Part shown: piece by piece, positions 12,201 through 24,624 of the stretch
Layout: each line of letters opens with the position of its first letter
Position numbering within the stretch: position 1 is the stretch's first letter
Assembly: GCA_003344405.1 (NCBI GenBank)
Contig: NOWV01000023.1
Span: 124,001-188,000 of the forward strand
Direction: 5' to 3'
From: Trichoplax sp. H2
Lineage: Eukaryota > Placozoa > Uniplacotomia > Trichoplacea
DNA: 64,000 nt
The notes under the pieces: generated by a model
Databases searched by the model: none
Seen by the model: the letters and a program-made list of their open reading frames with translations, nothing else
Told to the model about the DNA's origin: nothing
Position numbers and translations under genes: made by a program

Positions 12201-14374
12201 TTATTCCGGTGATAAATGCAAATTCTCTCACGCTGAACTAAACGATGAAGGACATCAGTTACTGTCACAGGTATAACCTATACGTTCATCTAGCATGCTA
12301 GCGCAACTTGTGATTCAAAACTTTATTACTCCTTTTTAATGATTACAATTATTCATCTTCTGTCCTCTAGTTTCTTAAATCAAGCAGAGAATCTGATGAA
12401 CCCATAGATCCTATAGGGCCTGATGATCGTAGCAATGATGGCGTCATCGCTGCTCCGAAAATTTTTAATTCTCTAAATGATTCATCTTATCAAGTGCCAT
12501 CAATAAGAACCAATGAATCGGAAAAACTATCTCAAAATTTCCCAGATCGAGCGTTGCCTGAAAGAATTAGTAACATTCAACTTCCTTATGGAAATCGTAT
12601 GGACGATATGGAACGCAAAGATAACACATCCAGACCTATCAAAAATGAAAGTCAACCTGCAAGAAGTACTAGTACTGTTCGAGATCCCAGATTAAGACAT
12701 CTACAAAATGCGGGTAGCGATCTTACTAATAAAACTAGATCTGTAAACATGGAAGATAAGATGGAAAATCGAAATGAAATAAGAGATAGACCAGGACTTA
12801 CTGACGAACGTAGGCTTGAACGATCGTCAAATGTGCATGCAACTACAAAGCAAGCGATACCCATTCGGGATCCTAGGCAACAGTTAGTAGTTTGGAAAAA
12901 AAATTATTAAATAAAAGTCATATTGTAACGGCAACGTTATACATATAGTATCACCAAGAATTCAATTTCTATTGTTATATCTTTTAGGCACCCTGGAAGT
13001 AGAATACGATCGAAAGAGGATCTTCATGGTCGTCCTCAAGCCATAAAGGAAAGCCATTTACTGCCAGAGCAAAAATCAACGTCGCGTGTTCTTGCAAGTC
13101 AGCAACAGTCGGAATCATGGGATGATCTTGGAAGGAGAAAGAGAGCGGTTGAAGGCAATAACCAACCTCGTACTGGTTACCGATCAGCACCTAATGAAGA
13201 TAAAAATTTTGGTCCATCTAGCTTGCATCGCTCTGAACAAGAATATGCTTCATTTCAGAGACAAAGAGCTCGAACTGGTGGCTCTAATAATCAAGTACTA
13301 CCTGATGACGAAGAATCCTACGGAAATTCAAGATCAAATCCAGTAGATAAATCGACACGCCAAGGAAAACAGGCTCCAACATCTAGTGAAGTATTTCAAG
13401 ATATGAGAGGTTTAGGCCACCCTGGTCCTGATTATCCGTCACAGCGATCACATGATAACATTGCTCGAGAACCGTTACGTAAAGGTAGTGGATTTACACC
13501 AATGTCACATCCAGTATATGAGGAACAATATATGAAACCGCCCGCTGGAAGATCAGTTGGAGAGTTGTCAAGAGCTCCGAGACCTCGTATACCAGAAGAT
13601 CCTAGAAACGTAAGACCTGGATTTCAAGCGCACGGTACTAATCCCGAATCATCATTACCTTCGGAGGACAGCTATAATGATCATCAGCATAAAATACCTG
13701 ACAACATGGCTTTAAAACAACGATATAGAAAAAATGATCCTGCGAATACGAAAAATCAAGCACATACTCAGCAATATTTGGGAGAACATAAATATGGCGA
13801 TAATAGTAGCGTTGAAGCTAAGCCAAGATCACAGCAATTCGATCCACGAAAAGATGATAGACAATTGAAAGAATCTACTGCACCAGCTAGGCGTGTAGCT
13901 GCTGGTACAACTCGACCGAAAGATCCAAGATTAGCGAGGTTGGAAAATGTCGATTCTGCGCATGCAAATCCTGCAACAGCTGAGAGATTTCCGAAAGATC
14001 CACGGATAGGAGCACTAAAAGATTTTGGTGCCCGTCGTCAGCCAACTACTGAAGCTTCTATTATTAAAGACCCAAGACTGCAGTACTATGATTCTCCAGG
14101 AGATACTGACTCCCATAATAAACCTGTAAACACAAATACGTTACCTAAAAATAAAACTTCAAGTAAAGATATAGAACAACCTTGGGACACTGGAAAAACC
14201 ACTGGGTATGAGCGGGTAACCGATGGTAAAGCTGATGTGTCGAAGGAAGCGGCTGAATCTGCAGAATTAGCTCTCAAGTCCAGTGCATTATCAACAAGAC
14301 ATAAATTAAATCCGGGCAGCACTATCTCTGACCAATTTCGTATACTAGACCCGAGAGCCTCTAGTTTTGTTTAG
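9205..14374 (+). CDS. Triple CCCH zinc-finger protein of the ZC3H4/ZC3H6/ZC3H8 (Su(s)) family
   Basis: Exons 9205-10092, 11072-11275, 11620-11760, 11878-11995, 12161-12270, 12371-12876 and 12988-14374 give about 1117 residues. The start is the first in-frame ATG (9205), with A at -3. The N-terminal third is acidic then basic (VDELEEGEVISSCESDGE, later KKKRENRFSKKK), followed by a Pro run. Three CCCH fingers follow: C-x7-C-x5-C-x3-H (CKYFQEGRC...), a second of the same spacing (CKYYVSDSC...) and C-x8-C-x5-C-x3-H (CKFFHTNSTC...), joined by KKRQELC and NFPC linkers diagnostic of this family. The C-terminal half is disordered with repeated DPR motifs. ZC3H4 and fly Su(s) act in the nucleus with WDR82 to stop unproductive RNA polymerase II transcription; that role is inferred. 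The intron between fingers 2 and 3 is AT-AC type. The 12876 junction uses a GC donor in my model and is the least certain. Confidence 0.9.
11996..12160 (+). other. U12-type AT-AC intron in the CCCH gene
   Basis: The intron starts with atatcctttt, the full U12 AT-AC donor consensus, and ends with cttcatac. The branch-point word gccttaac sits about 11 nt before the AC end, as expected for minor-spliceosome introns. Splicing here joins ATG CAT G to AG AAT TTT CCC TGT, restoring the finger 2-finger 3 linker in frame. No GT-AG pair gives as good a junction. Confidence 0.92.
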
Positions 14375-15223
14375 ATCTTCATATGGTTTCTATTCAGCGA
14401 TATTTTCTATGTAGTCATTTTTTCAGTGCTATATAATCTATCTGAATATTTGTGTATTGCGAAAGGCTTATTTAAAATATTATCATTTGCACGTTAGTAT
14501 AGCTATATATTATAACCTAATTTGTAAGATGTTTCTAAAAGTAGTTGTTTTACCACCAGAGAATTCAACTACGCGTTGACTAGTCTGTAAAAATGTGTTG
14601 AAATATATCAATTTGAAAATTGGATTTAATCTGGACTTTATGCATGATCGAATTATTTTATATATCAGGGATACATTATTAACACGTTTCAATTATGACA
14701 ATCACGATCGCCAATAAACTAAATTGTACAGTAGAAGGTGATAAAAATAAATAAATTGTACGCTCCCTACCTGCAAAGCAAATTTATTGTCGCTATCACA
14801 TTATAAATTTTATTTTATTCTTTACAATAGGTATGAAGGTAACATAATTTGTCAATCAACAAATTTTCTCTACTATTAAATAAATTAATGAAAAGTTCTA
14901 ACTTGGTACTGCAGTTTGTTTAATGTATATGGAATATTATTTAATGATTTTTTTCGTGATAATAGAATAATACACACAGATGCCATTATATTACAAGTTT
15001 TATTATTTGCTATATAGGAAATAATAAAATTCGTTAACAAATCATCTCTACCGTTAAATAAAATGATGGAAAGTTTTAAAATTTTTATATTGTAGTCTGT
15101 TGTGTATAGAGAATATTATTTGTTTATTTGTAATAACAGAGTAAATGATTGAACGAGATAACATTTATACAAATCGGAAAGCAGCTTTGTCCTCATTCAT
15201 ACTGACAATAATTATTCAGGCAG
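14375..15223. other. Convergent intergenic spacer with a diverged duplication
   Basis: This is the space between the stop codons of the CCCH gene (+) and ZW10 (-). It is very AT-rich, with candidate AATAAA poly(A) signals near 14746-14754. Two related segments, about 14850-14950 and 15033-15130, share the order aacaaat...taaataaa...atggaaag/atgaaaag...gaatattattt. They look like an old tandem duplication of a ~180-bp unit. No coding frame is supported. Confidence 0.55.
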
Positions 15224-18200
15224 TTAATGCAGCGTTTTGATGCTGTTAATTGCCGTTGATCTTTGCTTGGTATTTTGGAACAAAGCACGGATTAAGGAAT
15301 GCACTTCTGGCGCAGTAAATGCAGCGGACAATGTGCTCTACAATTTTAAAAGTAAATCACGTAACGGGGTGTTGAAACTTGTAAGTCTGTCAGCGATTAT
15401 TATATTTTTTAATCAGTATAAACGATAATTGGAGCTACAACGTACTAACGCGATATTTAAACTACATAGTGAGATAGTGTCCTTATATACCTGTGGAGTA
15501 TTCCATCTCTCAACAATTCCTTTAAGATTAAATGCCAATATTAGAGCTAGCTCCGATAGTTTGTTCCAACCAGATACATGGTTTGATATTTCCTGGTCCT
15601 AATAAAGTGATTAAATGTCAATTTCACTATATTTCATCCAATTGAAGTGTTAAATTTGCATCAACTTACCAAGTTGTCGTCATTCTTGATAATACCACTG
15701 TATAATTCCAATATCTTACTTTTAGTGAGTTCTAATAAGTCATGAATCAGATGTCCATCGTCTTCAGAGATATCCTACGTAGGGAAAAATTATCCATTTA
15801 TGAACTTAAAGAACGAAGTAAGCATGATGGCAACAGTGGTAAATAGAAATCAATGTAGAAATAATAGTTCAAACCTCAATTTGGACAATTTTATTTACGA
15901 CATCGACAATTAGTGTATTCGTCAAGTCCTCAATCAATTTCATGCATAACTTTATCGGCAAGACGTCGAACCAGACTCTACTTAAATGATTTAACTGGTG
16001 AAAAGCCTGCTCTAGATGTTGCGAAATATCATTAGATCGATTATTTTCAGCTATTTCATTCCAGCTGGCGGTGGAATTGAGGCAGTTCTTGATAATCTGC
16101 TCTTGACGTTGCTGCAAAAGTCATTAAATTGTAGAATACATACGGCGAAGAAAGACGCTAAACTGAAAGATACCTACTTACCAACTGCTGTGAAAGACAT
16201 TGCTGACCACTACTGCGAAGGAATGGTACAATGTCAACAAATGTAGCAGCTCCATTCGATAATGGAGGCGGCAAATGATCACGAAATTCAGCACCAAGTG
16301 TTAAAAGGTGATGACTAACATACATGCAGTTATTATAATGCAAAGCTGATAACTGTGGAATAGTTTCCTGATAATGAAAATAAAAATAAGGAAAAAATTT
16401 TTTACCAACAATTAATATTTTTAGACGAGAATTACTACTGTAATATAACAACTTACTAAATTCATCTTATGATATGCGGGGGTTACTTCAAGATATAAAT
16501 CGAACATATTGCGTGTTGCATAAAACAGTTGTATAGCGCTAAAAAGCAGTAACATATCCAACTGATAATTAATCTTAACTGAAGGAATATAAAGCAATAT
16601 AAAGACATATAATAAGAGAAAGTAATGAAATTTTACCAGTCCGGAGTAGATTTTACAGCCTCTTGTAAGGTTTCATACGCGAGCGACATCAATTTGCAAA
16701 TATTGGTGCTTACTCTGCATTGAGGAAAAAGAAATAGGGACATTTCTAATGTTTTCGAGTTCTCTGTAGCAGCGTTTTCGTCAATTTGATGTAATTCCTG
16801 AAAGATTATAAATTTGTATCAGCAATTTTATTTTATCATGGCGAAGATTTCAATTAGTGATCAGGTAGTAAAATTTGAGCGCTTTCAACCTTCAAAGCCG
16901 AATCATCCGGTTGGCTCCATTCATCTAATTTGAAAAATGAAGCAATCTGTTTTATTATATACGTATGATATAATAATTTAAAGTCAATTATTACTTTGAC
17001 TTGATAGACAGTTCCTAATTTCTACGGTATAATTACCGAATAAAGCTTTATCAGGGGATATTTGTGTTTGCTGAGTATTATATAAATCACTCTTAAGTAA
17101 ATCTCGAGCTGTGACCAACAGATCTTGCACCTGATAATTTATTCCGAAATATTTAATTTAGCTGATAAAATATCAGAAGGATATTAAAAGTTCCTGATGT
17201 GATCTAACCTGTTTATTAGCGAAATTCATGTTTACGTGTTTTGTATAGTCAGTTAACGTATCAATAGTTTCTTCCAAATATCCTATGAATAATTGTTTAA
17301 TAAGTATCCACTACTTCTAAGATTTTATAAAAATTTTAATCTCGGTAATATACTATCAATCCTACTCTTACCCAATCCTTTGAGAGTATATTCAAATAGA
17401 GTTGTTTGATTAGAAATTTCCGCATAGTTTTCCAACTAGAAAATGATATTCAATAATTTTTAAAGGATTGATACACAATACATAATTTAGAAGTGTGGAT
17501 TTAATTCATGATGCTGCAAGTCAAATAGTATGAAAAAGTATTAAGAATAAAGCACCTCGGAAAAAGATGTTGGTATTGAAGCTGCTAAATATTCCTCTAT
17601 AATAGATTTGGATAACGTTGGCCAAATGATAAGACCTAACAAATCCATAAGCAAATTAGTAGGAGTTAATTATGTTTTACAAAAATAAATTTCTAATCTA
17701 ATATTTTTCTTACCCAATATCGAAAGTAAAGGTTTTGACACTTTCGTATCATCTTTATCTTCTTCTGTGTTGACTGTCACTTTAATGCGATCAAACACTT
17801 GGTCATGCAAGAAGACTAATACCTCTACCAGCCTGTTATAATAGTTATCTTATTTTGCAAGATGACAAAAAAAGTTTTGTAAAATTCAACACACAAAATA
17901 TCGTAAAATTGTAAAGTTATGTCATTATTTAATAGAAAGAAATACCTGGAGAAATGGATTTTTCACTTTGTTTTCTTTTCATAGATAAGCTAACTACGAA
18001 GTGCAGTTTGGTTTCCTTAGAGTAATATATAGACATCAAGTATGAAATGTGTAATCCTATGCTATTTAGTTATTCAATGTTAGTTATGAAATTTTTAGAG
18101 CCTATGTGTTTGTGATACCGTTTTGGATTTTTCTTGTGCAGGCTTGACGCTAGCGAATTGAGGTATAACAGAATGGATACAATGAACAGTAGCAAAAGTT

Positions 18201-20398
18201 ACGAAAATTTTGTAAAGATATTTTACCTAGATTCAGCGATTAACGGCTTTAGAACATAACGTAGCAACTTCTTGGCTAGAATCCAAAATAAACGTTAGAA
18301 ATACGAGTAGGTACAGGAGAATAAGATATACTATAGTTTTAAAGTAGCATTATATATCAGAATAATTAGTACCGAAAGTATTTAATTTCGGACGCAACAT
18401 GCCAAGAATCTAGTAAAAATATTAGTATAAATGTTATCAACAGCATAACTACATGCTTTCAATCAGTTATAACTGAAAATATTGGCTACTGGCAATTATT
18501 GAACAATCATTTCATTGTACCTCCATAGCAGTTACCACCGGTTGAATTTTATTTTCACTATCATCACCCTCTAACAACAATAACAGCATTGAGTGTTTTA
18601 TAGAATATGATAGTCATATTCTGATTACTACTGTGTAAAAAATAGTCCGAATTCATTATTTTACAGTGACTTTTTATTGGTAGCACTTTACAATCGCTTA
18701 GAAGGCAAAAACTAGCTAACTACCTTACCTTGTATTAAATCAGCACAAACTTTTATTTCTGTTCCTAAAAGAATTTTCTCAGGCGTACTTAACGAAATCT
18801 GAGGTAAGGCCCATGAAATGCTCTTATCCCACTCTGATTCTAGTATTGACTGTAAGTTTGCCCTTTTCCTTCTAGCTTCTTGCTACAATGGAAATTGGAT
18901 CTTAATACTTAAGTGATAAAGTTGAGTTTAATGTAAACGTATATAAAATTATAGCAGCCAAGTCGTTCGCTTCAAGGTACGGTGAATGTATACTGGGAAA
19001 AGTTGAATAATGCAATCTACACAGTTTACCTACCCTTAAAGCTTTAAAAATTTTAGCATCGCAATTTCCGTATACTTCGCTCAACATGTGTTGCTAAAAT
19101 TTATTAAATCAATTATTAGAGCAAATATATTAAGGAAGCCTTACAATGGATTTTGGGATTAGAGTGTAATCTTGATAGCACAGGTAAATGCAACTAATCG
19201 TGCTATAGTTGGATGATTGTCTAAATAAGTTAAAATCAACTTACAGCTTCAACAATGCAATTGGCAGCTAGATCAAATTCTTTATGATCCAAGCGTAAGG
19301 AAAAGCTTGACAAAAGTTCATTTATCTAGCAGGTAAGACATGAACGATTTTTATAATAGTACAATTGATAGGGGAATATTCTCGTTATTCTTGTTTCTAT
19401 AATCTTGGATATTGCCTTTTCCTTACCTGACTTAAGCGTGTTAATGCTTCAACAATGACAGTTACCATTTTCAAGTTGTCTTGCACTGATATTTGCTCAT
19501 TCTTTGCAGTTTTCAACAAGGGTTTAATATCACCCTAAGAAGGATAACAAGAAGAGTGAAAATAATGCGATAATATCTATAGCAAAAGCTGATGGTTGTT
19601 GTCGAGGTTCGTTAGCTGGAATTAATTTTGGCAAGTAGACTAGCCTTGAATTAGTGAAAATAGAGACAGCAGGGAATACGGGTACTATAGGTAATTGGCT
19701 GATTTTGCCTAGACTGACACAGTTAGGATAACGGCTAGGGTAAAACGTTGAAATGGGTGAAAGGAATTGCGTTTACTTGAATGCAAGTGTACAGTCATTA
19801 TTCTGAAATGTAGATATAGTGTATTTAACGGCTACTATGGATTAATTGCATCATAAGCAGGGTTTGTAATATTTGATCAATCTAGCTTATTGATGATTGA
19901 AGTAAGTATTGAAGAAACGTCAATATTGTAGACTATCAACATCAGTAGATCTTGGTATTGAGTAACTAGTATAACCCTGAGTCAATGACAAGACACTACA
20001 ATTGGGTAACTTGTTGTCGTATACTGATACAATGTATCCCGAGTAGAGGAGGTTAGAGGTCCTTACCTGCATCTTCTTACTGACATTGCGTAACTTAACA
20101 TCCATTTCTTTAACTTTAAGGTGCAATTCATTCATGGTGTTGTAGGTATGGATAAATTCATCATACTGCTTCATGATGGTACTGTAAATATGGCCCTAAG
20201 ATATTGAAATAGTTATGATGATATATCATCAAGGTTTCAATCTTTTGTCATTTCATACCGCCAAACTGATACATCATGACAGTTTGAATTGTATTAAATC
20301 ACCTTTAACTCATTAGCACTACGCCATAATGACGATAAGATTTCATCAGCGTCCTCTCCTTTATCAACATTTTGCTTCTTCGTGTCAGGAGTCTCCAT
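15224..20398 (-). CDS. ZW10: Kinetochore / vesicle-tethering protein ZW10, complete
   Basis: Twenty-four minus-strand exons: 20303-20398, 20067-20195, 19427-19534, 19245-19325, 19034-19093, 18729-18882, 18521-18570, 18373-18409, 18227-18275, 18119-18149, 17946-18015, 17714-17848, 17556-17635, 17372-17435, 17209-17282, 17026-17130, 16890-16946, 16637-16797, 16457-16538, 16182-16367, 15875-16111, 15670-15774, 15491-15598, 15224-15337. All phases close to about 790 residues (human ZW10 is 779). Diagnostic stretches are ALHYNNCMYVSHHLLTLG, GAATFVDIVPFLR, DISEDDG and the C-terminal SLIRALFQNTKQRS. ZW10 forms the RZZ complex at kinetochores, recruiting Spindly/dynein and Mad1-Mad2, and in interphase is part of the NRZ Golgi-to-ER tether. 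The start ATG has a near-perfect context (gctgccATGG). Exons 10-12 were placed by phase and weak similarity and are the least certain. Confidence 0.95.
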
Positions 20399-21974
20399 GG
20401 CAGCTGGAAGGTAGAACTAGTTGCTGGAAGTGGTCCGTTCCGATCCCACTGTATACCAAATTACCAATACGATGGTAGTATGGTAGTATAGGGTATAATG
20501 GGAGAGATTGAATGTTGCCTTAGCGTTGGATTCAGCCATAAATCAGTATAGCGCTGACCACCGTTAGTAGAGCTTTCGAAATCGTATCAAGGGGTACTTA
20601 CACCTGAACAGAATCTGTCTTTCTGTCCGTATAGCGAACACCTACTGTAACCCTTACCCTAACCTTGCCCATGTTAGGGTTAGAGCAGTTGTGGACGGTG
20701 AATTTTTCCACATTTTGCTACAAGCAAATGTATCAAAATTGGGGGGTTTTCGGCAATAAATTTTAAATTTTATAGCGAACGAAAGAGAATGAGTTCATTT
20801 ATAAGGATCCGTCGTCAAAATGTCTGTACTGTAGACTGATCCTAGAAGTCTTTTCTACTCCATGAGTTGGTTATTTTGCCAGTGCTATCTTGGATATGGA
20901 GTTCAAATGTAACAGTATCGGGGGATGCCGACCAAAATCTTTCCTGAGCTTAGCTACTGGAGAGATCTGGATCGTTCTACATGCAAGCAGTAACTAACGT
21001 TAGCAGATAGAAATATCTTATTTCTCGTGCAATCGATTTGATTTGATTACTTCAGTCAGAAGAAATCGCTCTGTCAATATCCTCTGTTGGATGTGCTTCG
21101 TCCTAGACTGCTGGTATTTTAGTAGTCCATGGCTATACAGTAAATTGTAGTATTGTGATGGTGGCGATTGAATGCATTTGGACTACTGCGATTTCTCGCT
21201 TCTGTCGCTAACGAAATGGACATTATCGCCTATAGAAATGTAGAAGACAATTTGATATCTCAGATTACTACTACCCGGGACTTTTAACTTTAAGGATCGA
21301 TTTTTGTCCCAAAGTTGCTTTTGCTGTAATTTAGTACTCTATAGTTTATATATACAGTATTTAAAATGCGAACAAAGCGCGCCAAAACGGCTCGGTCCAA
21401 ATCTCTGTCTGTGGGTAGAGTAATAAGGACCGTATTGTGCAAAATGAGCTGTCAGCCATTAGAATATCCTTTTGGATGTTGTACTACACTCTACAGTATG
21501 TTGCAAGGATGACAAGAGAAGGTGAACGGCATGACAATCACTTTGCACACCACCGAATCTAACCGACAATAGTAGTGAGAGGTGACAGCCTAACAGGCTG
21601 CAATTGGCCAATTTGGAGGGTTTAAAAGTCTAGTTTTATTTTCATGGAAATAGGATCGAATTTTAAAAGTTTATGTGCAGCATTGCCGATGATACGAGCA
21701 TTATCGACGGTGAGTCCATAGTCTAGGTAGGCTAGAATGATGTTGTAGTTGCTGTAGAGTAGAACAACTACACCATCATTGTATCCTACCTACACCTGTT
21801 TTAGACTGCAAGTATCTGCTTGCAGCAATGTTGGACTGCAATGTTACTTGAATTAAAAATACAAATGTACTGGATGAAAAATCAGGATCAAGTGCCTGAG
21901 ATATCATCTCGTTCTTAGTTTTATTCCACTGCCAAGGACTGTACAGTATATCATGGCAGGACTGCAATGTGTCC
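20399..21974. other. Intergenic region upstream of ZW10, no gene
   Basis: No supported coding frame. At 20648-20684 a degenerate inverted telomere-like patch (aacccttaccctaacc ... ttagggttag) is visible. The rest is unique AT-rich DNA with a few tactgta words. Confidence 0.5.
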
Positions 21975-22640
21975 AAATCGAAGAAGAGGTTCGAGACGTC
22001 TTGTCCTGATCGAAGAAGAGATTTAAGAGACGTCTTGTCCTGATAGAGATTTAAGAGGCGTCTCATCAAATAATGATAGGAGTCAGAGAGGTCTTGTCAT
22101 GATCAAAGAAGAGGTTCAAGAGACGTCTTATCAAATAATGATAGAAGTCAGAGAGGTCTTGTCCTGATCGAAGAAGAGATTTAAGAGACATCTTATCAAA
22201 TAATGATAGAAGTCAGAGAGGTCTTGTCCTGATCGAAGAAGAGATTTAAGAGACATCTTATCAAATAATGATAGAAGTCAGAGAGGTCTTGTCCTAATCG
22301 AAGAAGAGATTTAAGAGACGTCTTGTCCTGATAGAGAAGAGATTTAAGAGGCGTCTCATCAAATAATGATAGGAGTCAGAGCGGTCTTGTCATGATGGAA
22401 GAGGTTCAAGAGACGTCTTATCAAATAATGATAGAAGTCAGAGAGGCCTTGTCATGATCGAAGAAGAGATTTAAGAGACATCTTATCAAATAATGATAGA
22501 AGTCAGAGAGGTCTTGCCATGATCCAAGAAGAGGTTAGAGATGCCTTGTCATGATAAAAGTAAAGGTCAGAGACGTCCTGTCATGATAGAAGAAGAGGTC
22601 AAAAACGTCTTGTCATGATGGAAGAAGAGGTCAGAGAGAG
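21975..22640. repeat. Minisatellite, ~60-66-bp unit, about 10 copies
   Basis: Imperfect head-to-tail units combine cttgtcctgatcgaagaagag, atttaagagacgtctta and tcaaataatgatagaagtca blocks. Some copies lack the aaataatgatag block, so unit length alternates between roughly 30 and 66 bp. Divergence rises toward the right end (about 22510-22640). Not coding. Confidence 0.93.
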
Positions 22641-22935
22641 ACTGCTGGTAGCGTACAGTACAGTACAGTATGTCCAACAGAGGTCAAGAGCGGAGACGGA
22701 CTACGCTGACGGTAGCGATCCGATCCGGTCCGACGGGACCACTCCGGTTTTCTTGATCGATCCTACAGTACACTGTACTGTACACTGTACAGTGATGTCA
22801 GTGTGTAGGTAGGACATCCAGTAGGCAGGGTGACCCTACTGGATGTCAGCGTCCAATGAGCCACGACTACTGACTACTGAGTGACTAGGGTGTACGTACG
22901 CCGGCAGGGTTCACGAACCCTCTTGTAGGGGTGGT
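22641..22935. repeat. Cluster of GTACTGTAC/TACAGTAC palindromes
   Basis: Short self-complementary words occur at about 22655-22670 and 22766-22795 (acagtacactgtactgtacactgtacag), with a ccagtaggcagg/ccctactgga inverted repeat next to them. Same family of words as in the other palindromic clusters of this window. Confidence 0.7.
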
Positions 22936-23127
22936 ACAGTATGGATTTTTACAACCATACTGCCGTGTCATAAACAGGAGACTGCCGTACTTGCTACTGA
23001 CTAGTGGACTCAATACAATCATGCATCAGGCACGGGCCCGACCGACCGGGGGTGTGTTCAACTTGCCCTGGGCTTGCGGGCTGCATCACTTTGCCACGTC
23101 AAAAGCTAACCCTAAAGCACCATCGCC

Positions 23128-23310
23128 ATGGCAGAATTAACCTGGGATGATTTCTTCCAGTTTGTATTGCAACACGCTATCCTGATCATAGTATCCGTCC
23201 TTGCTGCCATAGCTCTAATCATCTTTGCCTTCCTAAACAAGCAATTGCATCTGATCGATCAATGGATCTATAAGGTAGCTGTCCATCGTGATGGTCTGGT
23301 TGATGAATAG
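23128..23310 (+). CDS. Putative 60-residue single-pass membrane microprotein
   Basis: A single-exon ORF starts MAELTWDDFFQFVLQ, continues into a strongly hydrophobic stretch of about 22 residues (ILIIVSVLAAIALIIFAFL), and ends with a short polar tail (HRDGLVDE). The start context is close to ideal (atcgccATGG), unlike random ORFs here. The layout (amphipathic N-terminus, one membrane helix, charged tail) is that of small membrane regulators or small complex subunits. I do not recognise the family. It stands alone between ZW10 and the ILVBL gene, whose first exon lies 1.3 kb downstream on the same strand. Chance ORF remains possible. Confidence 0.55.
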   Translation: MAELTWDDFFQFVLQHAILIIVSVLAAIALIIFAFLNKQLHLIDQWIYKVAVHRDGLVDE

Positions 23311-24624
23311 TGGGATGGAGGCTTATTTTTGATTTTTTGCATTGAGCCCTATCATACCCTACTGTCTAGTACACGAGTAGTGATGGCAGTGCAATGCCAT
23401 CACTACCATACCTACGATCATGTCACTATGAAGGTATTGTCGTGGGAGACCACCATTGGCTAGCAATGGAGTCGTTTCATGCTAGCATTTCTTTCCATCT
23501 TCTCCATCTTTGCTCTACAAATAACATAGACTGCAAAATGGCAGACAATCCCTAATGGACATCATGTTTATAGCAGTAGGTTAAAAGGATACGATCGGTT
23601 GATGCGATGCTCGATTGTTCAACGCCATTTGTAGGAGATGATGCTCGCCAGGATGCACGATATGGAGTATATCATACTGTATATACCTTTGGCTGGCTTT
23701 AGGACTCTTGTCGATGTTTTGACAACGATTCCATGATAATTTGCATGGAGAGGATTGCTATTTCCACCTATTTTCCAATCTCTACCACAGACGGGATGAT
23801 GTTGCCATTTCATAGGACCTACTAGTACTATCCAACACGGATAGAAGCAAAGAAAGCATCCGAGAGTACTGTAGTACAACTCGTATTCTAGCCGACTAGC
23901 TTACTACCAACACCAACCAATGCGCTCGATCGTATCATTTTCTTTCTTTCTAGTTCAATCTTTTCCTTTTGCTAGACTTTTCTTACATCCTATCCATTAG
24001 CAACAAAGCTGTTAACGTCGATAGGGAGACGATGATAAAGCCATGAGCTCAAATGATCTAGCAACTTTTTTATTTTATCCGGTCATCACGGCGTAGACAA
24101 GCGCTTCAAGTCATTCATTGCTTCATTGATATAATTAAGCACATATTCGCTATTGGAAGTCGCGACACTATCCATTTTGATGCGATTCCTTTGCCTTGGT
24201 GGTCATCATTGCATTAGCAAATGATCAAATTCCCAATCCCCTAATGTATAATGGAGACCATAGCATACGTAAAGATAGTAAATCAATTTTCAAACGCGGC
24301 TATTCGACGATGGAGCGTCCAAAATCGTGTCATGCATGATTGATTGCAACTGGATAGTAGTGCCGCTCATACAATAAACAGAATGGATCGATGTTTGGAA
24401 TGGGTGGATATCCTGCCGTTTCCAACTCATTTTTATTAGCATCACAAGTAGAATTTTACCCCGATAGTGGGAATGAAATCGTTATTTCACGACTGTACGT
24501 TCGAACAGAAAGGTTTACATAGCTCCAACGATACACAAAAAGCCCCATTTCTATCCATCATCGTCATACAATTTCATTTTGCATCTGCTGATCGTATTGA
24601 CGCAATAACAAGCTGTTTTGACAA
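23311..24624. other. Intergenic, nothing recognised
   Basis: Between the microprotein ORF and the proposed first ILVBL exon. No coding frame, RNA gene or repeat array is supported. Confidence 0.5.

Noticed and set aside
17832-17848. Shorter form of ZW10 exon 12 starting at 17832
   Set aside because: That acceptor leaves a phase clash with the upstream exon; the acceptor 16 nt earlier closes the frame and improves the similarity to human ZW10.
21975-22640. CRISPR-like look of the regularly repeated array
   Set aside because: There are no unique spacers; whole units vary gradually, as in a minisatellite, and the surrounding genes are animal genes.
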